Shown here: positions 47,889-59,920 of the stretch, one piece after another
Layout: each line of letters starts with the position of its first letter
Position numbering within the stretch: position 1 is the stretch's first letter
From: Brachynemurus nebulosus
Lineage: Eukaryota > Arthropoda > Insecta > Neuroptera > Myrmeleontidae
Assembly: GCA_035578155.1 (NCBI GenBank)
Contig: JAPWDM010000005.1
Location: forward strand, 50,846,454 to 50,910,453
Length of the DNA: 64,000 bases
Direction: 5' to 3'
Program-made: the position numbers and the translations under genes
The notes under the pieces: generated by a model
Database searches by the model: none
Seen by the model: only the letters and a program-made list of their open reading frames with translations
What the model was told of the DNA's origin: nothing

Positions 47889-48476
47889 GTGGAAAAAATA
47901 TTCCCAGACACTTTTGATAGTTTCTTTGTCAACGGATAATTGTCTTTTTCTAATTCCAGTCAAACAAATAAATAATAAATAATAAGTCAATAATACTATT
48001 TTGTATTTTTATGTAAATTCTGTTTATTCAATAATAATTTGATTACAGAAGAATATTTCTTAAAGAAAACGAAAACAAATGACATTAATGATACATTATA
48101 TTTATAACTTAACTGTAAACATATACATAAAATAACTGAATGACTGGATTCATTTCAAAATATTTAATACTAATAAAATAAAAATATAATTTTGAAAAAC
48201 AAAAATCAGTGGATGTCAATATGTACTGCTTAGAATTTTCAAATCTTTTAAAATCAAACGAAAATAGTTTATTCTAATTGAAAATAACATATTTCACTTT
48301 ACTTTACAGTACTGCATCATTTTTTTAACTTTGTGAAGATGAAATATTATTATGTCAAATATTTAAAAAACTAAATGAAAACCACTGATTAAGGACACTC
48401 GTGTAGTGTTGAAAAGTGTACGACAAGGACAAAAAAGAAGGAAACCTACAAAAGTGTCTGGGAATATTTTTTCAAC
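47889..48476. mobile_element. 588-bp TA-flanked MITE
   Basis: GTGGAAAAAATATTCCCAGA (47889), then CACTTTTG, is mirrored by CAAAAGTG and TCTGGGAATATTTTTTCAAC (48476). TA on both sides (47887-47888, 48477-48478). Non-coding, AT-rich interior. Confidence 0.75.
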
Positions 48477-48574
48477 TATGTATAATGTAATAGATTACAG
48501 TACCAAGTGATAACACTCTTTCTGGATATATTTAGTTTATTTTTCCCCATCGATATATCATATAACGAATTTTA

Positions 48575-48690
48575 TTATCTAGATTCTAGATAATATAGAT
48601 AACATAATTTAAAATATTTAGATAAAAATAACAGATAATTCAATCGTTAGTTAGATAAGATTTTAGATAACAGATAAGATAATATTTATA
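48575..48690. promoter_or_regulatory. Cluster of about nine AGATAA motifs
   Basis: AGATAA occurs about eight times and TTATCT once within 116 bp, matching the WGATAR site of GATA factors. It may equally be a decayed simple repeat, since spacing is irregular and the region is AT-rich. CAGACCCGACGAGA follows at 48758, similar to 54446. Confidence 0.35.
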
Positions 48691-49082
48691 AAAATTGTAT
48701 GCATACACTGTTAAGTTGCCTATACCACATACTGTTACAATGGTTATACTTGTTATCAGACCCGACGAGAAGGAAGGGCGGTACATGGATACCTACGTGC
48801 AGAAAACATAACTACCTCAGTCACCACTGCTATCGTCTAAAAATTTTTAGCAATATATAAATTTCAAGTCGCTATTCTAGCCAAATATTCACTGATGATG
48901 TATTTGATGAAGTTAGCAAAAGATTACGCATCAGAGATTCATGCCTATCATGAATAAGAATTAGCATTTTTTTCTTTAATTTTTTTAATTGCCTCAAATT
49001 TAAAGTGTACTTGCCCAAACAGCGTTCCGTACAACTAGTTGCATTTAGGGATTTAAATAGTATATTACAATATAAGTTCGGT

Positions 49083-49170
49083 AAGTTGCTTTTACTGATC
49101 GAGAAAATGTTGCGAAAACGCGAGCCGCAAGGTTGAGTTTTTGCCATTTTCGAGATCAGTAAAAGCACTT
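49083..49170. repeat. 88-bp hairpin
   Basis: AAGTTGCTTTTACTGATC and GAGAAAATG (49083) are mirrored by CATTTTCGAGATCAGTAAAA and GCACTT (49170). The overlapping minus-strand frame is a by-product. Confidence 0.7.
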
Positions 49171-50017
49171 AACGCATCGTGTATTGTATAATATTTTTTG
49201 TACGATCGATTTAAAATAATTAAAGAATAAAAATATATTAAATAAAAACTAAAATTCGGATAATATAGGTGAAATTTATATTTCTATGTTATGACATAGA
49301 ATGCCATGAATAAATATTATAATATTTAAGCAACTAATACGAATCCTTAGTGACAATTGACAACTATATTTGTAAATAAGAAATTAAGTGTCAATATTTC
49401 ATTGGCGTGAATATTTTTTTGAATTTTCTATTAAAGGAATTAAGGAAAATAGTTTGTTAAACTATGATATTAGTGACAATAAAGAAATTGATGAACATTT
49501 TATTTTTGGCTGCAAATTTATGCTCGTATAATGAAAGGAAGTTTATGAAAACCACAGAAAATTTTAATGACTGAACGGCCTTTTGAACTGTCAATAAAAT
49601 ATGAAGACTAATGGCAACAATAATAATAATAATGTGCAAACTAGTGAAAATTTTCATATTAATCGATTTATTTTCCTAATTGTTCAAACTGTACTTTTAA
49701 TTTCAATATAAATAAATAATTACAATCATTTTTGAGCTAATTTCACTTACCAATCTCCTACTCACTTACCACGCATCTATTTCACTTACCGCATTGTTAT
49801 GTTTCGGTTCCCATGGATATAAACAAACGTTCGGGAAATGTAACTTACCAGCATTGTCAACACCATCGGTAAATGCATGAAAATACACGATCGGGCAAAA
49901 AATGTTTTAAATTCATTTTCTAAAAAATTTACCAATACACATGCTCAACACATCAATAATTACTAATTAACAATATCTTAACTGAAACAAAATTTATCAT
50001 CGAGCTGTCTCTTTATG
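49171..50017. other. AT-rich intergenic DNA
   Basis: No gene or bounded repeat. ACTTACC recurs several times at 49744-49850 without a clear period. Confidence 0.4.
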
Positions 50018-50939
50018 CAGGGTTGGCACAAGGTTATTTGGTGCCCTAGGCGAAATATATTTTGGCGCCTCCAAACTTGATCAATACGTATTTAGACATA
50101 ATAACAGTTAAAAGTCATACAATGAATCTTCAACTTTAACATGTAAAAGTTTTTCAAATAGTATATTAACACTGTTAAACCAGTACTTAATGCTTATTTA
50201 TTTAAAATAAATTATTTATAAATAATTAATAAAAAAAAGATAGAATACCAAAAGAATAGCGAAAATAAATTATAACAAAACAGGAAACAAAAAACTGGAG
50301 ATTATATTTTACTTTTCCTAGTCTTAAATTTAGAAAATATAAGAGCTGGTTTATTAAAGACGATAGCGACGGCTTGCGTTAATTTTTGTTCAATTGATAT
50401 TATCGCCAAGCCTTCCAGTCTTTGCTGCGTCATAGACTGCGTCATTCTTGTAGGCTGGCAACATTTCCGTCATTAACTGAAATAACACTAAATAGTGTAA
50501 CATGAAATGTTGTTTCCCGACCACTTGGCCGACTATGTATTGCAGATAAACATCCACACTTTTTTGAGTATTAAAGAAATGATTAAAAGCAATTATTTAA
50601 AAACGCCGTGAGCAGCGGGGCCCCATCACGGTAGTCGAATTTTCCCCTTCATCTTCGGTATTGAATGTCTACAAGCGAAATGTGATTGAAAGTCCACAAG
50701 CGATTTGTAATTTTGGTGGTTTCAAAACTGATGATGAGTGTCCGGTTGATCGGGGCTTTAAAAAAAGGTTTTAAGTTTTTAAGGGCTGAATCTCAGTAAA
50801 TTTCAATTTTGTGCCGATAGCAGTTAACAGGGAAAAAGCCAACACAATTCGTACGAGGGAATTTCTATCCATGCTTATCCGCCAATTGCCTTTGTGTTTT
50901 ATTTTTAAATATTAAAAAAGGAACTTAAACAGACCGGTG

Positions 50940-51655
50940 TGAACCTGGCGCCCGACTTTCGAAAATTTAAAAATAAATAATACAGCTCGTTTGTACTTCG
51001 TTTGTACCCGTTTGTACCGCATTTTATTTTGTTTGTACCTCGAAGGGTAAACATCTAGAAAAAATTTAAAAAAAGACCAGCGCCCAACTTTTAAACATTT
51101 AATTTTATTAGTGTCATTCGACAGGGGTTCGTTTGTACCCGTTTGTACCTTTTTTCTTTTCGTTTGTACCTCAAAGGGTTCGGAGATACATGATATTCGA
51201 AACATTCTAGGTCGCATTAAGTTTGTGTTTTTAGAGACATTGAAAATATGACGACGGCATTTAAAAGAGCTCTATTTCCACACGTTTGTACCTTTTTCCT
51301 TTTCGTTTGTACCTCAAAGGGTTCGGAGATACATGGCATTCGAAACATTCTAGGTCGAATTAAACACTGAAAATATGAAGACGGAATTTTATAGAGGTTC
51401 GTTTGTACACGTTTGTACCGTTTTTCTTTTCGTTTGTACCTCAAAGGGTTCGGAGATACTTCGTATTCAAAACATTCCAGGTCGAATTAAATTTGTGTTT
51501 TTAGAGACATTGAAAATATGACGACGGCATTTTATAGAGTTTCGTTTGTACACGTTTGTACCTTTTTTCTTTTCGTTTGTACCTCAAAGGGTTCGGAGAT
51601 ACATGTTATTCGAAACATTCTAGGTCGAATGAATGTTTGACATCCTAGAATGTTT
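50940..51655. repeat. Tandem array, five units of 127-143 bp
   Basis: CGTTTGTACCTC(A/G)AAGGGT recurs at about 51029, 51161, 51304, 51431 and 51573, each followed by GGAGATAC and CATTCTAGGTCG and preceded by GTTTGTACC doublets. The array is bracketed by a direct repeat of about 75 bp (TCGTACGAGGG, CCATGCTTATCCGCCAATTG, CCTTTGTG) at 50849-50925 and 51657-51731. Confidence 0.8.
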
Positions 51656-52898
51656 TCGTACGAGGGCATTTCTATCCATGCTTATCCGCCAATTGCCTTT
51701 GTGTTTTATTTTTAAATATTAAAAAAGAAACTGAAATAGTAAACTGGAAGGCTTTTATGAAGATATTTTTTCTTTCCAAAAAAATCCAAAATTTCTATTT
51801 TATAAATAATAAAAATCCACAATTCCTAATTTATAAATAAACAGTGACTTTAATAACATTTTCAAATTACTTAATATGTATGTATTTCATTTGTTAAAAA
51901 ATTGTATTCACTTTTTTTTAAATTTTTTAAAATTACTATTCGCCTACTTGTATTTAGAACATTTAAAACACATTTAACAATAGCATTCAATTCCGATGTA
52001 AAAATGGAAGAAGTGGGGGGGGGAAGTAATGTGGACTCCCTAAAAGGTACTAGCTGGATACTAACTGAATACACGTACAAAATTTCAGCCCTCTAGGTTT
52101 CCTTAGAGAGTCTCTAGACGTGTTAGAAAACAAGCAAAAAAATTAAGGAAATATTGGCGTAAAAATCGTGGGGGTAAGGGTTAAAAGTTGAAACCCCCAA
52201 AAAACAATGTCTGGCTATTAGCTTAACCTGTACACAAAATTTCAGCCCTCTAGGTTTATTTGGGGAGATTTTGACCCGAACGAAACTGTTAAAAAACAAG
52301 AAAAATCATGTTCTTTTGGGTATAAAAATGGTGGGGGTAGGGGTTAAAAGTTGAGACCCCCAAAAGGCACCCCCTTGATACTAACTCAATCCGAATACAA
52401 AATTTCAGCCCTCTAGGTTTATTTGGGTGACCTGTGCGAGTGGTACAAACTTCGAAAACGTCGAAAATGCATGAAATTGTAGCTTAAAAATGAGGGGGGT
52501 GGGGGTAATATATTAAAACCTCCAAAAAGCACAATCTAGGTACGAACTTTATCAACACACCAAATTTCAACCCTCTACGTTAATTCTGGGGGGCTGGGGG
52601 CCTGTTAGATCCAGCGAAAATCGTTTTTCCCCCCTCCACTCCCACCAAATCATCCTAGGAAGCTGAATTTTGGATATGTTGTAGATAATTGACCGAAACA
52701 TTATTTAAAACTGGTTTGGAAAAGTTTTATTGCTTTTCCGCCCCCCACCACCCCCTTAAAGGTCGGGTCAGAAAAAAAATTTGCCCAAAATTTGACCCCA
52801 CTTTGATAGTATGAGGTGCCTCAAAAATGAACCCCATTTACCAAATTTCATATATTAACTTCCATAGGGGGGCCCTACACAAATTAAAAGGTGGCGGG

Positions 52899-53053
<155 letters not shown>

Positions 53054-53756
53054 CATTTTTTTTTCTACATATTCGTGTTCTACGGGTCCGAAAACGGATA
53101 GCGCCCCTACTCTCGCCTCTCGCAGCTCTTATCGTATAGACTGTATAAGTCTAATTTTTCGGAGAAAATTCGACTAATTATAAATAGAATTCTTGTAGCC
53201 CGGAGTCATTTTCGCCATTATCTAGAATATTATGTAATAGGAAATGTCGTTTTCCGACCACTTGGTCAACCGTGTAATGCAGAGTACATCGACACTTTAC
53301 TGAACATTAAAAAACATTTTAATAAAAAATTATAAAAAGAGATAATTAAAAAAAAGGCTGACTGACTCCTTTCTTATTATACTTTTCTAGATACAATGTA
53401 TCCGATCAAACTTTCTGACATAAAAATACACAAATATTAAATGCATTTGGAAAGTGAATTTAGTCAACAAAAATACATACAGTGCTTGAAAAAATTTATA
53501 ATTTTTGTTTTGGTCCCCTCGATTTCTGGCGCCCTTGGTGGTTGCCTAATTCGCCTATGTGGTTGCGCCGGCTCTGTCTTTATATACCAAATACATTATG
53601 TAATGATTTTCGTTCAATCTACCACATTCTTTCTCTGTGCTAAATTTCTTGCGTTAGTTGGTTTCAGAGAAAATCGCCTGTGATAGATCGACGAACATCG
53701 AAATGACTCCATAAGAAATGATACCAGTTTTGGTACGGAACACTAAAAATGTATTG

Positions 53757-53875
53757 CGTTATCTTATCTTATCTCTTTTCTCCATTCAGCAGAAAGATAA
53801 GGTAAGAGATAATATTTTTTAAAAAGAATATCTAGATAAAAGATAAGAAATAATGAAAACGTTATCTAGATAAAC
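53757..53875. promoter_or_regulatory. Second cluster of AGATAA/TTATCT motifs
   Basis: About nine GATA-type hexamers in 119 bp, including TTATCTTATCTTATCTC and mirrored AGATAAGGTAAGAGATAA, so part of it can form a stem. Lies about 6 kb upstream of the ush start codon. Regulatory role is inference. Confidence 0.35.
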
Positions 53876-53884
53876 CCAGTACTA

Positions 53885-55566
53885 TACTTGTATCTCTCAT
53901 ATGATCTAGGTCGCCTTTACAACTAAACACCATTTTATCGATAGGGCAACTTTGGGAGAGGCGAATCACTTCTTTGTTGCCTATAACACAATGTACAATG
54001 AGTACTTTAATAGTATATTTCTTACTGAGGATCGTAATTGTTATTTTTGTAGCCTCCGATGTAGTTTAAGAATTCGAGACTCAAAGCTGAACCGTGGCTG
54101 CAACATCGAACATAAACTTACGGATGTATTCCATATCCTCTTCCCAATATTGCTGGTTAACGATATAAAATTTTTTTCCGGGTAAAAATCAGTCCGTGTC
54201 CTCCGGTTTTAAATAGTCAACTGTCATAACTGAATACGTTTTCCCACAGGAATTAAATATTTTCCCAGATTAAAAGGTGACCTATAACCGTCTCTGTACC
54301 CGAAGCTATGTCTGTGAAAAATTCCAAGTTGACTGCTTAAGCCGTTAAGACGTAAAAGCAAGTCAAACAGACAAACTCACTTTCGTATTTATATTATTAG
54401 TTAGGATTATTGTAACAGAATACGATTGATGCTTCCTATTTTAAAGTCAGGCCCGACGAGAGGGTGGGGTAGCCGGGGTACCAGCCCCAAGGCCTGGAAT
54501 GAAAGAGGGGGTCGGTAGCAGTCGGTAAGGGCCCGGGAAAAAGTAAAACGAGCTTTTTCTTGCTTATTACACAAATTTTTGTGTGAACAAACTTTTAAGA
54601 AATATCAGTATCATCAATCGTTTGAAGTTGCCGTTATGAAAAGTGGTGCATCTCTTTCAAAATTGCCTTATATGATTTATATAGCACTGATGGAATAGTT
54701 TAAATTAATATTTTTTGGCATGTACTAATAAATTTAATATAAAAACGAAAACAAATGCACACCAATAAATGAACTCTGAACTGAACGTTCCTTTTTTTCA
54801 TTCTATGTGTATTTGTTTTGAGAATAACAAAGGCAGAGGCCAGAAACAGATCAGAATATGTAGTAGAATATTTGTACATTTTATTTTTATGTTCGAACGT
54901 TATTGAATGAGTGGATACAACATATTCTTGATTGAATTATTGATATTTAAAATACATAAAATCTTGATAAAATATTTTTAAATATGGAACATAGTCGAAC
55001 GAAGTAATATCTAAATAAATCGTCTAGATAAAAACATACTGATAATGTGGCAGCAGAAAAAAGTTTTTTTTTATAGAGTAATGTAGTTTATTTATTGTTT
55101 ATCAATATTATTTATCAATAAAAATAAATATGTAACAAAAAAAAAAATTGTGAGCATTTTTTTCGCTGGTTTTACTTTAGTGTGTATTCTGTGTATGGTA
55201 TAGGTAGTTTGTGGCTTATCTGTCAGTTATAGTCACTAGTCAATAGGTTTTGCTTGTACCGGATCGATTTGAATTTAGTTCACAAAAAATTATTTATAGA
55301 TTCTTGCCAAAAAAAAAAGTTATTTACCTGTTTATTGCTTTATGGGTTGTTCTAAAAATTCTGGTTTAAAATGATTGTAACATGAAAATTTTTTAATTGT
55401 TGAATTAGGTGAAAGTAGAAACTGTAGAGTACTTTCTATCGGGAGAGACATTAGAAGTTACAAGTTCGTTTTTTAATTAACTTCTTTGTACTGTCGTGTC
55501 AGGGAAATGTTTGAGCAGATTTGAGTAGATATCGGTGCATACAAGTGCCTGTAATTGCGACATTTA
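53885..55566. other. AT-rich DNA without a gene
   Basis: CAGGCCCGACGAGAGGGTGG at 54446, followed by GC-rich GGGGTAGCCGGGGTACC, looks like one end of another hAT-like repeat (compare 48758). No opposite end was identified. Confidence 0.4.
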
Positions 55567-55574
55567 TTGCGGAC

Positions 55575-55801
55575 CAGTGTTGGCAGCTGTACGATAATTA
55601 TCGTAGATGTACAATAATTTGATGGTGACGTACGATAAAATGTTTGTTATCTTACGCGAAAATACGATAATTTTACATAAAATTATAAAGCAAAATTTCC
55701 TAAATTACATTGTGTACGATAATTTCTGTGGAAAATACGAAAAATATGATAATTTCGTATATTTGGTACGATCGAAGTCCTCTTTTTGGCTGCCAACACT
55801 G
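55575..55801. mobile_element. 227-bp hAT MITE with perfect 8-bp TSD
   Basis: CAGTGTTGGCAGC (55575) and GCTGCCAACACTG (55801) are exact inverted ends. TTGCGGAC is duplicated at 55567-55574 and 55802-55809. The interior repeats TACGATAATT-type strings in both orientations. The frames on both strands across it are not genes. Confidence 0.9.
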
Positions 55802-55988
55802 TTGCGGACACCATAATTAGTGTTATAGAGATTAGTGTCGAATCGGTGGTTGTGTGAACACGTTGTGTCCAAGTGTCTCTTGTGGCTGATAAGTTTACAA
55901 ACAAGTTCGACACTTTTCCGTACACTCACAGAAGAGAAATAAATTCATGGTGATCGAGCACTAGCTGTTTCGTTCTTCAAATTTTTTT

Positions 55989-56125
55989 GCGTGTGAATAG
56001 CTCGGACACAAATACCGTACATTTATGTACAGACACTATCCAAAAACAAAAAATCTGTTAAGTGTGAACAGTAAAGATGTTTTATATTTGTGTCGCAATT
56101 TGTGTCGTAGTCTAAACATACCCTA
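55989..56125. mobile_element. Possible 137-bp MITE
   Basis: GCGTGTGAATAGCTCGGACA, CAAAT at the left resembles, in mirror, ATTTGTGTCGTAGTCTAAAC, ATACCC at the right. Similarity is partial and no clean duplication was found. Confidence 0.4.
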
Positions 56126-57960
56126 AGATTCTGAACTTGGTTTTTCATACTTACAATTAGTTAAAAGAAGAATATATATGTATTTTAGAAATTATACAAA
56201 GAAAATGTATTTTATTGGAAAAGACTATTCTAATGTTTGAAATTTTTGATGCTGGACTTAAAAAATTCTTTTAGAAGGATTATCGCCGAAAAATTTTGAC
56301 ATTGTTTTGTACACGAGGTGCAGAAAATTTTGTTATGTGTTTTACTTTTTTAGGGTGTTCTTTAGGTTTTACTATCACTAACCATTACTTCTTAGGTACT
56401 ACTTAACTGTTTTAACAGGGACATCAAACCATTCTTATAATTTATGTCTCTCATTTTCGAAATTTTAAGGACCCACTTTAATATAAGTATAGATTTCTGT
56501 ATATGATAAAATACACTTTTAATAACAATTCAAATAATTAACAATTTAAAAAAAAAAAACTAAATGAACGCTGTGACGCCCTACCAACACTTAAGTTTAA
56601 AATTGCGCGCTAAAAATTTGCAGTTAAATTAATAATTAATACATAAATAGATAATGATGATAGTGTATCTTTATAATTAATACTGTTAACTTTGTTTATA
56701 ATTTATAATATATTGATAATAATGTGTGTACATCCTTATTATACATTTAGCTATTATTTATTAACAATATATTAATTGTTAATTTATTAATTATTTATTT
56801 AGCAAGAAAATATAAATATGACATACAGAAGCAGAAAGTATATAATGCAAATATGTAATTTTACTGCAAAATCATAAGACTGAGTAAAAGAATTGAGCTA
56901 TTAAATATCAAAAGCGTGTGAGAAAATTATATTAGGACAGTTGATTTTTTTTATTGGGTAGACAAAAAATAAACAGAATAATTAAATCATGTAATTTAAT
57001 ATGAAATTAAACGTAATCGAATGGCACAAAGTTTCAAGCGAATTATTTAATAAATTAATAATACATATAGGTGTTAAATTGGTCCAGTTTATACGGCACT
57101 TTTTTATTTTTCGTAGGAACAGTTAATGATGATGTTCATGATTAGACACGTTTAAAAATTAAATTTCAAAACACAATTACCCACAAAGATTTTCGAAATT
57201 TACTTTCTATTTAGAAATATTCGCATCAATTTTATTGCAATTCGGTATTTGACAATTTTTTAAAAACCATCTTAGTGTGTTGACTACTTCTTACTAAACT
57301 CATAATACATATTTTTAAATTATTTTGTACTATATTTTTAATAAAAATCACCGATAAAATTTCAGTTTTTAAAAAGATCGCCAAAACGATGCTTTCTGTG
57401 ACGTCAAATCGTATGACGTCATTGGCTCTAAAACATTGAGTAGAAGTAGTAGGTCTAGCAATGAAAATTAATAATGAAAAACTTCTTTCATAGTTACCAA
57501 AAAAGTAAACAGTTTTTTTCCTAGCTACGCAATATAATACCTACATATTCGAACGAGCTTGTGACGTAAGCTGCTTTTGCTTGATGTTTTTGATTACGTC
57601 ATTTTTAACGTAAATTTTTAAATTTTATTTAATTAAAATTTTTATATTTTTGAATGAAATAACTTGTAAAAAGGCAATATTCAGTATCACTATGACTCAA
57701 GTAATTATTTAAAAATCAAAATAGATACTTTTTCAACTACTGTCAAATACCCCATTGTGTTCAGGAGTAGGTGTGGTGTAATTTTAAAGAATGTGATATG
57801 TAACGATTTTCATCGTGAAAAGAGACTCATTATGACCCTCTAAATGAAGTTTTGGCGAATTGAGACCTAACTAAATCACTTTCTAAAAGTTCAACACTCT
57901 TTCGTACCAAGTTTCATTAAAATCGTTAGAGCCGTTTCCGGGGAAAAAGGACATATATAC
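56126..57960. other. AT-rich intergenic DNA with CRE-like sites
   Basis: No gene. GTGACGTCAA and ATGACGTCAT lie 14 bp apart at about 57400-57423, with GTGACGTAAG near 57561 and TTACGTCATT near 57595. Around 57909-57945 is CAAGTTTCATTAAAATCGTT, a common repeat-tail phrase. Confidence 0.35.
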
Positions 57961-57963
57961 ATA

Positions 57964-58632
57964 AGGTCTGTTTCCGTACTTTTTTTTACCCGCTAATTTC
58001 TTCAAGTTCCTACTTTATGTGGTGGGGATAGAATTTGAAAGTAAAGAAACGACTTCCTTCCGTTTACTGCGCTTACTGCATTAAGACAAATTTGATAGCT
58101 TTTTGACATTTGTCTAAACGCGTCACATCAGTTAATGCTAATAAGTATTATGGTAATTTTAGACACTTAAAAAAAAAATTATAAATCTACTTAACAAAAC
58201 TGTAAAACAAAACTGTGTAACTGATTAGACGGTTGCTGTTTGTTATTAGATTTGTATTTGTACGTTTATACATACATATTTGAAACCTTTGCTACATAAG
58301 TAATTTTTTGAATTTCAAACGCTGGACATCTATTCACTAGCTTAAATATCATTAAAAAAAAAATTACTAGATTTTTAAATCATTAAAAAGTTTAAAATCA
58401 CTAAATTTTTTTAAATTTATGAACAATAATTTTCATTAACATAATTAATAAATTTAAAAATTTAAATTTGAGAGTTGGAAGGAAAAAGCAGGAACTTTGA
58501 AGTCACTGCAAATTTCTACATTTTCCTACTGGAGGGGAAGTGAACCCCTAACTGACTTTTTGGTGTACAGGAACAACTTCCTACATTTTCCTGCTAATAC
58601 ATTCGCTTTCTTACTGGTACGGGAACAGACCT
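57964..58632. mobile_element. 669-bp element, AGGTCTGTT ends, ATA duplication
   Basis: AGGTCTGTTTCCGTAC (57964) and GTACGGGAACAGACCT (58632) with ATA on both sides. Subterminal TACTTTTT..ACCC and CTTTCTTAC are only weakly mirrored. A 3-bp W-rich target suggests a Harbinger-like element. No transposase. Confidence 0.6.
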
Positions 58633-58644
58633 ATAGAGAGCTTA

Positions 58645-58785
58645 CACTTTTGACTCGTTGTAAGCAGCTTGAAATAGAATCGTATATCTTACTCTTTTTA
58701 AATAATAAAATTCGTATATACGTAAAAAGAGTAAGACCTATGGTCCTATTGCAATTTTGATGTTGGTTACAACGAGTCAAAAGTG
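58645..58785. mobile_element. 141-bp TA-flanked MITE
   Basis: CACTTTTGACTCGTTGTAA (58645) and TTACAACGAGTCAAAAGTG (58785) are exact inverted ends flanked by TA. An inner TCTTACTCTTTTT / AAAAAGAGTAAGA stem gives a nearly full-length hairpin. Adjacent to the preceding element. Confidence 0.8.
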
Positions 58786-59880
58786 TACTTAATAAGATAG
58801 TAGCTATCTGATAACTACTAAAACTAGGTATTACTTCTAAATACGTTCAATTTTAGAACAATCAAGTGTTATAACTTATTAGAATGCATTTTAAAATAAT
58901 GGAAATGACATTAGGAAAATGAAATTTGTTGTATGGTGGAAGCGCCGGGAGCATATCAATTATTTTAGAAATAACCCGGCGGTAATAACAAAATTTATAG
59001 CATGCTTACACATTCGTTAAACGATTTAACGATTCTATGTATAATACTATATCGCTAAAATAAAAGTACAGTGTAAACGTTGTTCGTAACCTAAAAGAGC
59101 ATACACCTATTACTTTAAAATGATGGATATTTAATTCACAAATATCACACATCGTTTATAATCGTAAATAATCGGTATATTACGTATATGGAAAGTTGTA
59201 AGCCCGGCCTCCTTTGAAACACGTTGCGCTGACAGTTGAATCCAGACATCCGTGAGAGTTGTATGTTATGTTTTTGTACCGCAGTGGTTTCACATACTGG
59301 TAGCGTGTTTTATTTGTTTTGTTTTTAACTTGTCGGTTGTTGCCGGGTCGTAAATACGAAATTTTTTGGATGTTGGAATTGAACGTAGATTTCTGAGACA
59401 TTTTCGCAATGAAATTTTTGGAAATTTAAATTAAAAATTTGGATTCGACAATAAGGAATGTATATCGGAAATCAGAAATTGGAATTTTTCAGTTTTTCTT
59501 GCATGATTTTCATTTGTTTTGAGTGTGATTTTTAAATTTTTCGTTTCCGCGAATCTCTATATACATAATTTTTTGGTTTGTGGCTTGAAAAAATTCAGTT
59601 GTGTTAAGTTTTATTTTTTGATTGTTTATTATTTTTTTTGTTTGTTTTTTTGAATTAATTAAAAATTTTTTGTTATGTGCGATTTTCATAAGTTGAAATT
59701 TTGTTATTACTGTAACAATAAGACCGGTAGTACGAAAAAATTGTTATCCACGTGGTGAACTCACTGGATCGGAGCGCATGTTACTCTTATCCACAACAAG
59801 AACGTCGTGCGATTCCAATAAATATTTTTGACAAATTGTCAAAGCTGTCAGTGTCAACAGTCGATTTGTTGGATTGCAGT
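58786..59880 (+). promoter_or_regulatory. ush upstream region and putative 5'UTR
   Basis: From about 59180 the sequence becomes less repetitive and T-rich on the plus strand. A TATATA at about 59557 and an arthropod-type initiator TTCAGTTG at about 59595 are possible core-promoter parts, but their spacing is slightly long and the start site is unproven. An in-frame TAG at 59728-59730 precedes the ush ATG. One upstream ATG, out of frame, lies at about 59779. Confidence 0.3.
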
Positions 59881-59920
59881 ATGTCTCGGCGGAAGCAGAG
59901 TAATCCAAAACCATTAAAAC
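59881..59920 (+). CDS. ush: u-shaped (FOG) first coding exon with the NuRD-recruiting motif
   Basis: Forty coding bases encode MSRRKQSNPKPLK plus the first base of a split Arg codon, then a consensus donor C|GTGAGT. MSRRKQSNP..(I/L)KR is the N-terminal FOG repression motif that binds the NuRD subunits RbAp46/48 and MTA in vertebrate FOG-1/FOG-2. SALL and BCL11 proteins start with MSRRKQ too, but continue AKPQH or GKPQH; the SNP...KR pattern favours FOG. In Drosophila, ush isoforms with and without this motif exist, so this would be the NuRD-competent form. FOG proteins are multi-zinc-finger cofactors of GATA factors in blood, heart and bristle development. The rest of the gene must lie beyond 64000; no second exon was recognised. 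Because it is only 13 codons it is easy to miss. The nearby cabut gene, a neighbour of ush in flies, supports the assignment. Confidence 0.8.

Noticed and set aside
48872..49168. 98-codon minus-strand frame
   Set aside because: It crosses the 49083-49170 hairpin and shows no domain or codon bias.
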